NCBI GenBank assembly: GCA_013368325.1
Contig: JAACJK010000223.1
Location: 1 to 64,000 of the forward strand
Reading direction: 5' to 3'
DNA length: 64,000 nt
Source: Ephemerocybe angulata
Taxonomy: Eukaryota; Basidiomycota; Agaricomycetes; Agaricales; Psathyrellaceae
The notes under the pieces are model-generated. The model saw only the letters and a program-made list of their open reading frames with translations, was not told where the DNA came from and ran no database searches. Below, piece by piece: positions 32,401-45,439 of the stretch. Made by a program: the position numbers and the translations under genes. The stretch's first letter is position 1. Every line of letters starts with the position of its first letter.

Positions 32401-34660
32401 TCACAATAATAGACGCACGAATTGGACAAACTCGCCGGGGTCGAGCCTTGGTGCAGTATTTCTCATTTCTCATTTGGACTTAACTATCCGTGCTACTGTA
32501 CATTCACCTGTATCTGTATTAGCTCGTACTCCGCACAAGGTATGTACCGCAGCCAAATTGGTCGTGAACCCACACATCCAACTTTCCCCGAGACTATCCC
32601 CCAGAGTTCAATGCGCACATAACTCGCCGACAACTCGAATGAAGCCGAGTATATTAAATAGTATGGGGGACACTTTACATATAGATACCTACTCTGAGCG
32701 CCCGCACAAACCATCAAGCGACTGACACAGGCCGTACCACTCTGCCAGTGACGGCAGGCACGTCTGATTCCGCGGTCTGGTAGAGCGGCGCTCGACCTGT
32801 CTCGACGAATGCGCCAAGTTCAAAAACGCCATGCACACGGCCTGCACTTATCTCTGCGTGTGCCAGATGACATGATGGATATCCCCAGAGCCGCAAACCC
32901 GCAGATATCATACGTCGGGTCGCACCTCCGCATCCATGGGATCTGCAAAGCTCGCGCGCACGATCTCGTCGGCGTCGCGATTGCCAACCCGGAAAAATGG
33001 TTCGAACAAGTCCAACTTGACTCCCGGCGTGTACCCGAGGGGAGCTGAAAATGGCCTCGAACTCGCCCACATGGGCGGCGATAATCTCATGCATGTACTT
33101 ACTTACCGTCCCGACTTATAGACAAACTCACTCACGCGCAACGGTCACACTACTCTACGCGGGACGCTATCTACGCAAGACTACTGAGTAGATAGGTAAT
33201 CATAGTCTATGTTAATCTATTCTATGCTCCTTCTTAAGCACATCGTCCTGTGATGACACCTCAAACCGGGAAGAATAAACGAAGTTCGTGAGTGACGCAG
33301 TGCGGGACGTAGCGGGACTGCGGCGTCACATATTCGACGACATTGCGTCAGTGAAGTTCCGAATCGTCGGCGCGCGTAACGTACCTGCACGTCGAACGGG
33401 GCCTACCACCGCGAAGACCAGATGTACAATATGGGCAGCGAGTTATGCTCAGGTCTCGACGTCGAAGCATGAGCGCGCGATATGTACAAGGTGTTAGCTG
33501 GCGAACGGAGGGGCAGAAAAATCGACAAACGCACCTTTGCCCAGTTCGAACGCCGTCCTCCAGCCGTTATCCTCGACGACATAAGTAGAGCAAGCTATGA
33601 TACAGTGAGCCCATGATGAAAGAAACGAGTGCAAGTAGTACTCAGCTTTACGTGCGCCAACAAAACGGACCGGATGACGACGACGTCGAGTCTCGACGAC
33701 AGCGAATGGTGGCTTTGAGGGTCCGGGAGGTGGGGCGGGTGAAGTGCTGAGGGCGAAGGGATGCTGGCGCGCTGAAGGTGGTCGCAAGTGCGAGCGAGGT
33801 AAATGCATTGATTTGTGGACGGCTGAAGGAGGATACCCACCACTAGGAGGAACTGAGCTTCAGATTGGAGAGCACTACACGAGATACACAGTGAGTGAAA
33901 GATGAAGGAAGGAGAAGCAGCCCACTTACTCGAAGTGTTGCTAAACACGGCTTGGGTATTCAAGTCGTGATCGTAAGCGTTGGTGATCACTACTTATTCC
34001 CCGACTTGCAAATTTATATGCCACCGGTATGGCCGAATCGACAATGAACAGGTGTATCAGTGGGTGAAGTACACCTAGAGCTGATCTAGATGTTCAGGGA
34101 TGGCTCGGGGAACGGCACATTCATATTTTGTCAATAGAGTCGTAAAAAGCCGTGGAGACGCAGCCAGTCCCCTTCCGCATATCCACGTACAAGGAAACTG
34201 GTCGGGGACTCCGACTGGGATACCACAACGATACTCGAGGAAGCAGCTTGTGACGTTGATCGGCGACCGCACACACAGCCGCTAGAAGCGCCGGCGCGTG
34301 AACTTCCAGAGTTCTTGATGACTAGGGATGGTATGGAGTATCACAATCAAACTAGAAGGGAGACCCTGGGAGAGAAAATTGTCGGTCACTCAGGCAGTGT
34401 AAGCTTCTCGGTGCGTGGTATTCGCCACTGATGCAGTACAACATCAAATAGCGGAGGAGAAGTGATTGAGAAGTGAAGTAAGCCTATTTTTGTTGGGCGC
34501 TTAATAGTATCCCTTTACCTATGGTGCGATTGCGCCTCCTCTGGTTACTCGGAGAAGAGGTTTAGCGGATTCAACCGCTCATATTTGTGCGGTGAGAGAT
34601 TATTTGTTGCAGGCGCGCATGGAATGTATGAGCAGGTAGCCTGCCAGTTCTCGACACAAC
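29500..34660. repeat. Subtelomeric unit B, left arm of a ~5.2-kb inverted repeat
   Basis: The unit has the same orientation as unit A. It contains intact gene copy B and the same downstream blocks. Beyond 33210 it extends further and matches the inverse of 41805-43150, down to a join near 34650 (GCAGGTAGCCTGCC shared). Apart from copy B, no gene is supported in 31000-34660; short frames there change between the two arms. The target block of the outer TIR element is unoccupied here too, near 31405-31435. Confidence 0.85.
29872..30919 (-). CDS. Ser/Pro-rich conserved hypothetical protein, copy B (intact)
   Basis: Exons 30892-30919, 30680-30842 and 29872-30634 are separated by introns of 49 and 45 nt. 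The lengths sum to 318 codons (317 residues) in one consistent frame. The protein is Ser/Pro/Ala-rich, with SSAIFERD, FDGRASGFASPLSLRSRS, RLSFMSYSDLL and a Gly/Val-rich C-terminus ending VVVGGKA. Compared with copy C it lacks a short segment around the GGSQIASPSS region. Intact frame and conserved splice sites suggest it is or was under selection. Function unknown; a disordered regulatory or scaffold protein is only a guess. Confidence 0.8.
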
Positions 34661-35282
34661 GCCTCCAAGCTCTCCAGCGGGTCATCATTTCGCTCTTCGA
34701 ATATGCGATGGCTTCTTCAAAGGATGTGTATGATGTGTTCTACAACCATGAGTCCCAACACATTCTTCCGGGTCCTCATCTCATCATAATGGGTTCTTTA
34801 AATTCTCGGATGAATATCACTTCTTTTGGGTGCTTCGGGAGGATACCGATTCTTTAAGCGCTCGAAGGATTACCGAAATCCTCATTGAATTTTCTTCAAG
34901 CTCTCTGCTCAAAATTTCTCGGGGTAAGGGCACATGCGTGTGATTAGAATTTACTCCTGCAAAGTAGCGAAAGCCGCTTGGTTTAATGGCAGACTGGGGC
35001 TACAGAAAGAGCTGCGCTATATTTGAACACGGGCATCAACGGCCAACCGAAGTTCGAGATGGGTGGATCTGGGTTGGAGAAGCAACTTTGGGAAGTAAGA
35101 GAATTGGGGAAAAGCATCATGGGAACATCAAAAACAAACGATCTTCTGTGTTCATGCCCGCAGATCAACGTATGGGCGCGTACAAAGCTTATACGGGTGA
35201 AGAGAGGGAATCAGTGTGATGGATAATAATCTATATAAAGGCGGCAGATGCCTGCGCCAGAGGATGTCCCACTAAGTCACAT
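34661..35282. other. Single-copy stretch between unit B and the palindrome array
   Basis: Open frames at 34585-34857 (plus strand) and 34983-35168 (minus strand) have no motif I know. A TATA-like TCTATATAAAGGCGG occurs at 35230, but no matching gene follows. Nothing firmer is visible. Confidence 0.4.
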
Positions 35283-37250
35283 ACTTTTAACAGGCGAGTC
35301 AGCTAGTTTGATGCATCACAATCGATAGACTACCGGTCGCCTGTGATGCATCAGAACCACTAATTACCATGGTTTGGCCCGTGATGCATCACGAACTCCC
35401 TGCGGGCGCGGCTGGCTGGCTGGGGGCGAGGGTGGGACTGGGGGGCTGAGACGACAGGGGTATGGACCTTGGGCGCGGTCCCGCGTGATGGTCCACATCA
35501 CCTGGCATCGCACCGCGCCTCTGCCGCCGTCGCGGTCTCTACTGATGCGCCCAGCACAGGAATTTGATATTTTCCCGGGAAATTGGTACTTTCCTCACAA
35601 AACCCAGCGCATCAATAGATAGAATAATGGCCTAGAACTATCGAATAATGATGCATCATGGCAGCAGCAGGCCACGCAAATTAGATAGAAAATTGTGCAC
35701 CAACCACCGGTTCATGATCTATCACCACGGAGCTGCATAAATCGGGGGCTGCTAAATAAATTGAAAATTAAGCGCTAGTTGGTGGGTGGTGATCCATCGC
35801 CTTCCTTCCCGTGCATACCCAGGTATACGAAAATGATCAATAATTCGGACGTCGACTGGCGGTAGGTGATGCATCGCTCCGCTGCCCTATTATACGGAAT
35901 ATATCAGTAAATTGACCTCCTGTTGACGTGCCGTGATGCATCACGGTCGTCACCGTGCTGTACGCATATATCAGTAAATCGACCTATGGTTCTCGCATGG
36001 TGATTCATCACACTCCCTCCCAGTTGTACCCAGCACTGATAAATAAATTGACCTACAATGAGCGAATGGTGATCCATCACAGTCCTTCCCAGTTGTCCCT
36101 AGGAATAATCAATAAATTGAGCTACAGTTCGCGAATGGCGATTCATCACACTCCCTCCCAGATACAGGAATAATTAAATAGCCAATAAATACGGACACGT
36201 ACTAGCGCTACGTGATGCATCACCGCGCCCTCACCTTACCCAATATATTGATAAATTGGATCTACCGTTGGCGGCCGGTGATTCATCACGGTCTGCTGGG
36301 TATAACGAAAAATTAATAAATCGCCAACTGACGCTTAGCCGCGCGCGGGTGCACCCCACATCGGGGCTGCCAAATAAATCGAAATAAATTTGGGCCTTTG
36401 TGCGACCGGATAATCAAATGGTCATTACGATTAAATACTCACTCGCGCTTTGTGATACTTCCCAGTTTCCGCCTTATCGAATATATTAGTAAATGAGACC
36501 TTGCTGATATGTCACCCCCTTTCTGGCATCTGGTGATGCATCACCACAACTCCCGCCTCACGAGCTGAACTGGTCGTCGGGTGGCGTGCCGTGATGCATC
36601 ACCCTCCTTCCCAGCAAGGGTGGCATCACCACCAACCTCACAGTCAGCGCGTCTGGTGATGCATCACCACAACTCGCGACCTCACAGTCAGTGCGTCTGG
36701 TGATGCATCACCACCAACCCCACAGTCAGCGCGTCTGGTGACGCATCACCACAACTCGCGACCTCTGAACTGGCTGGCCGACGGGGGTGATGCATCACCA
36801 CCACCCAGTGCGTCTGGTGATGCATCACCACAACTCGCGACCTCTGAACTGGCCGACGGGGGTGATGCATCACCACCACTCGTCCCAGCAAGGGTGCGAG
36901 TAAATGCAGACGGTGGTGATGCATTACCACCAACCTCACAGTCAGCGCGTCTGGTGATGCATCACCACAACTCGCGACCTCACAGTCAGTGCGTCTGGTG
37001 ATGCATCACCACCAACCCCACAGTCAGCGCGTCTGGTGACGCATCACCACAACTCGCGACCTCTGAACTGGCTGGCCGACGGGGGTGATGCATCACCACC
37101 ACCCAGTGCGTCTGGTGATGCATCACCACAACTCGCGACCTCTGAACTGGCTGGCCGATGGGGGTGATGCATCACCACCACTCGCGACCTCACAGTCAGT
37201 GCGTCTGGTGATGCATCACCACAACTTGCGACCTCTGAACTGGCCGACGG
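35283..37250. repeat. Cluster of the 12-bp palindrome GTGATGCATCAC
   Basis: GTGATGCATCAC, a perfect palindrome, or a one- or two-base variant (GTGATTCATCAC, GTGATCCATCAC, GTGACGCATCAC) occurs about 28 times. From 35640 to 36500 copies are widely spaced, partly as a ~70-bp unit with AATAAATTGACCTA spacers. From 36530 to 37220 they are every 30-50 bp in a higher-order tandem repeat with spacers such as CAACTCGCGACCTCTGAAC and CACAGTCAGCGCGTC. The array ends just downstream of the KDZ transposase gene. It may be the subterminal binding-site region of that element. Confidence 0.85.
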
Positions 37251-37293
37251 GCTTATAAGTAGATTATATACCATTGATCGCCAATGTCTTTCT

Positions 37294-40200
37294 TTAGTCG
37301 TCATCCAACAATGTATCTATATCTAACTCGTCCTCCTCAGTGACCTTCTTCTTCCTACCACCCTTCTGCACAGGTTTTACCCAAGCCCTCGCCCGTCCCT
37401 CCTCCCAGCGTCTCTCGCATTCGAGCTGAAGTACTTGGTAAACTTTGACTTGGGACATCGCATACGCCAAAAAGCCCTCTATGTAGTCAGGCGTGGAGCC
37501 ACCAATCAAACTTGCCTGCCTTGAATACCACCAGTCAGCCTTGTGCTTGAAGAATGCTATTGTACGTCGCATCTCCTCCTCGAGTAGTAGCACCTCTTCA
37601 GCCCAGCGGTTAGCACGCGCACGAGACTTGAGGAACTCGATACGAAGGGCTTAGAAGTAATGTATGAGCTCATATTTGTGGATGAAATTGAAAACGGCAA
37701 AGGCAACGTACCGTCTTGCAGCTGCGTATCCCCTTCTATATCCTCCTCCGATCGAGATGTGGCCGTAGATGAGCGTGACTTCCATATCCACGAAATGGCT
37801 CGTGTTCCTTCTGAGTCGCCGAAGATACCCTCCGAGAGTCCGCGAATGTCACTGGGTCTCAATTTCTGCAAATCGACTTGCCATTGCTCTTCATTTCCAT
37901 TCTCATCGGCCTCGTCCCCCCGAAGTACTGTTAGGGCCTTGTATGCCCGTGTGTACCTGACTGCGGCGCCATCGACACCCTGTTGGACACGTTTAATCGC
38001 CGTGTTAGACCGAGTGTTAGCCGAGACAGACGCCTGCGTGCCTCTCGAGTTTATATGCTTGCGCTTATAGTGGTACGAGCGGGCTCGTAGATATCTCCGG
38101 AGTTCCTCCAAAGCGTCATACGCTTGACCCTCCCTCAGTTGAGCTTCATATTTGACCAGGTCGGGCCTGCACTTTGAGGGCACGGGTAAGGAGGATGGGA
38201 GGAGCAGGGGAATTTCGTACGCCTCAAGCGAAGGTTTACCGTCAACCGCTGTAGAAGCTGAGTCCTGTCGAAGACGGATCGACTCTGCTTCAGGGATGTA
38301 TAGTTTCTGGACATCTGTCCAAACAGCGATGCGCCGGCGAAGGATGTTCGATCGTTCTGCCAAATTGGTCAACTGTTTCTTTGTTGGGTGATTTCCGAGC
38401 TGCGAGGCGGCGACACGGAGCTTGTACCTGAATCCAATAAGTGACTGTGGTAAATTGTGAGCATAGAGGAGGAGACGTACTGGTCCTCTTCCAACTGGAC
38501 CCCTGCAGAGATAAACAGCGAAGGCTGTACAATTCCCAGATTACTAGAGTCGCCCGTCGTCTCTGCATCCGCGGCGTCAGCAGCCTCGGCCTCCTGGACG
38601 AGCTTTAATCGCACGGCCTGCTCACTAACGCCTGATAGCCGCATTTATCAGATATTGATTGCACCCCAAGGTAAATAATATGACTCACCCTTCGTCTTCA
38701 CCTCGTATGGGTTTGGGTTCTTCGCAGGGTCCGCTTCCCAAGTCTCCACCTGCTGCGTCCAAATGGAGATGAAATTGGCGGGAAGCGAAGCGGTATACTC
38801 TGCGTGATCCTTCTCGTACTTGGTCTTCCCTGCGATCGCTCTTTCCATCTTCGCTACAAATATATCCGCTTTTTCAAGCATTAGTACCACGGTTTCCATA
38901 TACGGTCGGACTTGCTACGCACGGCATTTCTTTGTCTTTCCCCAGTTCTCATCGGCCATATGGTCATCCAGCGTGTCGCGGCGCATACCTGGGCCCATTT
39001 CTGCAGTACTCTTTGCAATCGCGTTCATTCTCGACCAACCGCGCTCTGGAGCCTCGCCATCAGTCCGACCGACGCCCTTTGTGAGATTGAACGAGTACGT
39101 CCGATTGCAATATTCGACGTGCGCGGGTAGATGAAACTTCGGGATGAGAACGATGAGCAGGGTCAAAAATGTGGGCCAGAGGTGCTTGGGGAGCTTCGCC
39201 AGTCGCTCAAAAAGCTTCTTGTGCCACTGGCACCCGATATCGTACGAAATGATAAGTTCCAGGACCTTAAACCAATGGATAGCTGAAAAGGCAATGTAAT
39301 CGACATTGATGTACCTAATTACAGTTGGAGAACGTGAACCAATGGTTCACACGGTCGGTGGGTAGTAGATAAACATACCGCTCTCCATGCTGCAAGTCCC
39401 CGACGCTGTTGGGAAGCCTGAATTCATGACAGGTACACACTACGCCTATAACGCCGGATGCCGCTAGACCTCTGGCCTGACGGTCAGGTTTATCCACAGC
39501 CTCATGCGCGACACAGGTACTACGCTGTGGGCAAAATCAGATCATAGCAAATGCACAGCAAGGATCACACTTACATCTTGTGGGAGGCTCCATTGCGAAG
39601 CTAGATGATCCTTGAATCTGTTCTCCTCGACGAAGAACGCCCAACCTGCATTGTACCCAGGGTCTTTGTCGTTCGAGGAAATCAATCGGCGTCGGAGTTT
39701 GAAGTTGCCGTCGATAGACACAAAGAGTCGATACAACCAACTAAATAAAGTTCAGAGATACAAAGGTAAGAACAGATATGAAGGTAAGGCTGTAAACGAC
39801 AGACCGGATTTGAGGTCCAGCAGACGCCCAACCATTCGGAAGGTTGATGCCTGGCTGTGGGCATGATGGGCAGCGTAGAGCGCATGATCCCAGTGCCGTC
39901 CCCGCAACACCCCCAGTATCATGACCCCGGCCAGCTCGCTTCAACATCTTCAAGTGTCGCCATTGGCTGACCATGCCCACAAACTCGTGATAGCGGTCCT
40001 GTAAATTATGTTTAAGCATTGGTGTGTGCGAGGATGAGGATGGAGACTTACACGCGACGACTTCGAAAGCACATTACCCGTGAGACGTACGATAGCTCAG
40101 TAAAATTCCTGGTGCGATCCCTTCGACTCGAATGACATAAGTTGGAAGAACTTCAGCGCACGAAAGGTGGATGCTGTTCGCGGCTCCATCCCCGTTCCAG

Positions 40201-41159
40201 GAAAAAGGCCGTAACGTAAGAGCTGAACAAAGTGCGGTTTCATCCCATCGCATCGACAGAACGAGAGGTTAACTTCATGTATCCCAGTCGTGTCAACGAC
40301 GACAAAATCATTTTGACGCGGGGGATCGGGGTTAGCGCACACCTGTCCCGGTGCGTGGCCGAGTTGGATCTGGAGGCCAAGGGTCTTGAGCGTGATGCGT
40401 TCGAAGTGCGAGTCGATCCAGACCTGTCAGGAGGAATCAGTTTGTCGAGCGTAACAACTATGGCACTGGACTCACCTCGATAAAATGGAAAGGGTTCTGT
40501 TGGTGAGCGGAGACGATGCACGTCTTGCATAGCATTTCCGCCCCGATGCATGTCGTGCAGCGATAGGTGGGTGCGACTGCGCCTCCACAACCCAAGCAGA
40601 CCGCGGGCGAGGTCCGACCCCCACGCCCCTCCAACCAGAGCATCTCTCGCAGATACGCCTCTCGATAGTCCCTAATCCACTCTTGATGGGTCTGGATGTT
40701 CAGAGTGGTGAGTATATAAAAAGGAGCGAAAAGGCGCATACGCACGGAAGTTGGAGACGTGCCATTCTCTCCTTCAACATCCTTCTCCTTTGCGCTGTCC
40801 TCCTCATCCTCTTCAGGGTCAGGGCCTATGTTATCAGACCAACTGTTCTCGTAGGGCGCCAGAGGTGTGGCCGAGGGAAGCTGGATGTCATCGCCTTGAT
40901 TGATGGGGAAGGATTCAGGTTCGGGGGAGAGCTCGAGAAAGTCCAACTCAGTCTGCGCCGAGTTGCCACCACGGCCCAATTGAGCCCGAGTAACTTTCCC
41001 CTGCTCAGACGACCCAAGGTATATGATGGGCTGATCGTCGTCTTGTAGCTGGGAGTAGCTGAGCGGATCCTGATGTTCGACACATTCTGCGTCACTCAAG
41101 TCATCGAGGTCCGCGAAAGATCCGTAGTCGCGTTTGCGCTTCCTGTCGGCAGGGGGCAT
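37294..41159 (-). pseudogene. CxC2-KDZ family DNA transposase, 11 exons, one internal TGA
   Basis: Exons on the minus strand: 40746-41159, 40476-40691, 40052-40423, 39805-39998, 39575-39740, 39379-39524, 38923-39314, 38689-38868, 38481-38631, 37712-38427, 37294-37649. Introns are 50-64 nt and GT-AG; all phases agree over 1,101 codons including the stop. An acidic N-terminus leads to the CxC2 zinc cluster (CLGCGG, YRCTTC, EMLCKTCIVSAHQQNPFH). The Kyakuja-Dileera-Zisupton core follows, with SIDGNFKLRRR, ISYDIGCQWHKKL, KFHLPAHVEYC and TDGEAPERGWS. The C-terminus has EEVLLLEEEMRR and ends in an acidic tail. The frame is interrupted only by TGA at 40097-40099 (codon 319), where CGA would be one transition away. 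It would cut and move its element; as read it is truncated. Confidence 0.88.
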
Positions 41160-41804
41160 AACGAGAAAAGTGAGTTGGATAAGTGAAGGAAGTGAGCGAT
41201 TCTTGACAAGGTATGTGTGTGTGTGCCTAATCTGGTCTGATATACCAGCTTTACGCTCCAATCTAATTATGATCTGATATGCCCGCTGTGCGCTCCAACG
41301 CCGCGCGAAGCACGGCCGAACCTTCAAGTTGATCTCAGGTGGACACAGCCATAGATGGATTGTATCAATGGTAACAGACGCAAGTTGATCTCAGGTGAGA
41401 TGGATTGTATCAATGGTGACGGATGATGTGCCTGGATTGTTGACGATTGGCATATGCTGTCATGGGGCATTTTGCTAGCGATGTGGCGTCAAGTGAACAA
41501 GCGCCCGAAGAGCGCCCAAATGCATCACCTCTGCCGCAGCCAATTTTAATGTGTAGCCATACCTAAACAGAAGATTCACAGTAGGGACAGTAAGTATTAT
41601 ATGTATATCCTCGGTCTCAATCCACAGAACCACATCACAGAACCAATGTATATACCTTACCGGTACGGCTGGGCGCATGTCCCCATGTTTCAGCTTTTTT
41701 CGGTCACCAGAATCCATGTGCAGCGTGCAACAAAAACCATGTGCGTTGTCTTAAATCTAAAATGGAATCCATGTGCGTTGTGCAAGGAGTTCCGGTTGGC
41801 TAAC
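41160..41804. other. 5' flank of the KDZ transposase gene
   Basis: The flank contains a TG microsatellite near 41213 and two direct copies of a CAAGTTGATCTCAGGTG ... ATGGATTGTATCAATGGT block at 41324-41372 and 41381-41420. A TCTGATAT(A/G)CC(A/C)GC.. T.CGCTCCAA motif is also repeated near 41235 and 41275. There are no copies of the GTGATGCATCAC palindrome, so the element is asymmetric as seen here. Confidence 0.5.
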
Positions 41805-44800
41805 CGGCAGGCTACCTGCCCATACATTCCATGCGCGCCTGCAACAAATAATCTCTCACCGCACAAATATGAGCGGTTGAATTCGCTAAAATTCTTCCCC
41901 GAGTAACCACAGGAGGCGCGATCGCACCATGGGTAAAAGGATACTATTAAGTGCCCAACAAAAAAAAATAGGCTTACTTCACTTCTCCTCCGCTATGTGA
42001 CGCCGTACTGTATCAGTGGCGAATACCACGCACCGAGAAGCTTACACTGCCTCAGTGACCGACAATTTTCTCTCCCAGGGTCTCCCTTCTAGTTTGATTG
42101 TGATACGCCATACCATCCCTAGTCATCAAGAACTCTGGAAGTTCACGCGCCGGCGCTTCTAGCGGCTGTGTGTGCGGTCGCCGATCAACGTCACAAGCTG
42201 CTTCCTCGAGTATCGGTGTGGCATCCCAGTCGCAGTCCCCGAGTATGAATGTCCTCCCAACCAAACCAGTTTACTTGTACGTGGATATGCGGAAGGGGAC
42301 TGGCTGCGTCTCCACGGCTTCTGACGACTCTATTGACACAATACGAATGTGCCGTTCCCCGAGTCCACGAGTCATCCCTGAACATCTAGATCCGCTCTGG
42401 GTGTACTTCACCCACATGTTCATTGTCAATGCACCTAAGGGATTCGGCCATACCGGTGGCGTATAGATTTGCAAGTCGGGGAATAAGTAGTGATCACCAA
42501 CGCTTACGCTCACGACTTGAATACCCAAGCCGTGTTTAGCAACACCTCGAGCAAGTGGGCTGCTTCGCCTTCATTCATCATTCCCTCACTGTGACAGTGT
42601 ATCTCGTGTAGTGCTCTCCACTCTGAAGCTCAGTTCCTCCTAGGGTGGGTATCCTCCTTCAGCCGTCCAAACATCAATGGATTTACCTCGCTCGCACTGG
42701 CGACCACCTTCAGCGCGCTAGCATCCCTTCGCCCTCAGCACTTCACCCGCCCCACCTCCCTGATCCTCGGGCCACCATTCGCTGTCGTCGACTTCGTCGT
42801 CTTCGGGTCCGTTTTGTTGGCATAGCTCGCACCGTAAAGCTGAGTACGACTCGCACTCGTTTCTTTCATCATTGACTCACTGTATCGTAGCCTCCGTTGC
42901 CAGCTAACATGTTCTACGCGTCGCGAGCCCATGCTTCGTCGTTGAGCGGGGGGAGCTTCTTGCTGCCAATCTGCGGGAATACCGCGTTGCCGCTGCAGCG
43001 GTCGGGTCCATCTGACGTGCAGGTACATTAAGTCCCGCCACTTCTCTCCCGCACTCCGTTACTCACGTAACTTGAGTTAGTCTTACCTTACCGGTTTGAG
43101 GTGTCATCGCAGGGCGATGTGCTTGACAAGGAGCACAGAATAGATTAAGTTAGACTACGATTACCTATTTACTTAGTAGCCCAGCGTAGATAGAGTCTTG
43201 CGTAGAGTAGTATGACCGTTGCGCGTGAGTCCATAAGTCAGGAAGGTACGTACTGTAGCTGAGCTGCTGAGACCGCAGGCGCCGATGTGGGCGAGTCTGA
43301 GGCGATTTTCGGCTCCCCAAAGATGCACGCCGAAGTCAAGTTCGACCTGCGCGAACCATTTTGATGTGTTGGCAATGGCGACGCCGACGAGAAGGCGCGC
43401 TTGAGATTCGTCCGAATGGATGCCGGCGTGCAACGGTATGGGTGATATGGATGTAAGGTCATAAGTCTCTGGGGATGTCGTCCCACATGCAGAGCTGTCC
43501 CGTTACGGCTAGCCAGGGTGTATGCGTGCGCTCTAGCGCGTGCCTGTGTAGTCGGCACGTTGATTTAGGCGGGTCGAGCGCCAGATCGCCGAGTAGCACA
43601 TGCGTGGAGACGTCGGACTCTGTACCAGAGTGGTATGGCGTCTGTCAGTCGTTTGACAGATTCCTCGGTGCACAAATTATACATCTGTACTCAGATTATA
43701 CTATACATATCTATAACACAATCTGCGGTCATAATTCGTTGTTACTGAATTGGGTTTCGTTGAATTGGGAACAGTGGACTTTGTGGGATAGTCTCGGCGT
43801 GAGTCGATCAAAATTCGTGAGTTCAGGACTTGTGCTTGATTGCAGTGAAATAGAACGCCATACGAGTATATATAGGCACGGAAGCATTGATAGAGTCGGA
43901 CCCAATGCTTGTAGGGTTTGCGCGTCTCTCGAGATATCAAATATTTCGACAAGCCTCGATCTTCGGCGAGTGGGATAGACAATTCATCTTGCACCTGATA
44001 GCGTCGATTATGGTGACACTGCGAGAGCGATGTCAGTCCCGCCTTTAACGAGTATAATACATTATTTGGGCGAGTTTAAACAATACAATTGATCATCCCA
44101 CTATTCGAGACTCGAATCGCTGACTGCCGAGGTCAGGTTGAAGCACGTATACTGACAGGATGGTAGATATTTGCGTTTTGAAGAAGCGCACACATGGCCG
44201 CGTCCTTTAATGCTGGTGATTCGCACCTAGATACTCGTGAAGCAATTCTGAGACTTTACATGAATGTTCAGCGATGGAAGATCCGTACTCAGCTACTCAG
44301 GCTGTAGTATGTGTGCTGCGAAGTTGGACGTGCGAGAGTTGTGAGATGTACGCACTAGAGACTCAACGATTCAGATTCGTCGCTTCGGGCGTTGCTGTGC
44401 CGCATTTTGGTCAGACGGATTGATTACGACGATGTACATGCTCACATATCACAACTAACATACCATTTGAGATATGAATAAGCATAAATCTCTAGAGAGT
44501 TTAGTCTGAGGCGTCCGGAAACTTGAGTTTCGACTATTCGCGCACCTTGGCTGTAGTTATATTCTCTCGCGTGCACTCGCCTTGTCGGGCACGACGATCT
44601 TCGCACTTGGGTATTCCAGTAGCAATCTCCATCGCGAGCCAAGTACAAGTCTGAGCTCGAGAGTACGAGCCTCGGCTTTTCGCGTCTACGGTGCGATCGT
44701 ATCAGGATACTTTACGCCGAGTCAATTCAATGAGGATGTTATTGGGAAGTTTATCTACAATTGACTGTGCGTAGCGATGAAAGACGATGTCGGCGTCAGG

Positions 44801-44964
44801 CAGAATGTGTGTGCGCGGTGAATGGAGGAGTAGTCGGGCACGAGCACAAGGGGATGGGAAGGAGTGAGCAGAGCGAAAGGGATGGACGCACCGAATCCAG
44901 AGGGGAGCCCGGGGAATCAGTGCGAATCGCTGTGAAGGTACATGCGTTGGAGGAGGACTTCTTG

Positions 44965-44972
44965 ATGGGAAG
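44965..44972 (-). other. Empty paralogous target site of the outer TIR element
   Basis: The minus strand reads CCGTCCCTTTCCCTTCCCAT then CAAGAAGTCC. In unit A the same sequence is CTTCCCAT, element, ATTCCCAT, then CACAATGTCC. A single CTTCCCAT here against two copies around the element shows that the 8 bp were duplicated on insertion. Confidence 0.85.
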
Positions 44973-45439
44973 GGAAAGGGACGGCGTTGGAAAGCGTTGG
45001 AATCGCCAACGCTACTGACATGCGCAGGATCAGTGAACGTCGCGATGGCTTGATGCGACAGTCGAGAGGACGACGGGTACACTAATCTCAGTTAGTCGTG
45101 CAGCGGATCATCAATCATCGCTCATGGGTGCGGTAGTCTGCGGTAGTCCTCCTTGCACGATGCCGAGCCACCGTAGAGCAGCAAGCATCGATGACGTCGT
45201 GCTGCGGTCGAGGCCATCGGTGACGACGAAGCCCGATCCGTCGCCGGAACAACGCCCGCTCGTCGGACGCTCACAATCTCCCCTTCGCCCAGCTCGCGAC
45301 ACACCCTTACACACCCTCCGGTCGCAGACACAGCCAAACAAGCACAGCGAACAAGGAGGGCACAGAGCCCAAGTGCTTAGTCATCAATCAAAGATCAGAA
45401 GTTGAATCGGGGTGGCATTCCTTGTTGTCTCCCACCACC

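Noticed and set aside
34585..34857. 90-codon ORF next to unit B
   Set aside because: No motif, no splice support, and the corresponding region of unit C does not keep the frame.
35283..37250. CRISPR-like array
   Set aside because: Repeats are short palindromes with repeated, non-unique spacers in a eukaryotic setting; no cas genes.
36688..37304. ORFs with VVMHH and CGDASP repeats
   Set aside because: They are translations of the GTGATGCATCAC array in several frames, with no start or splice support.
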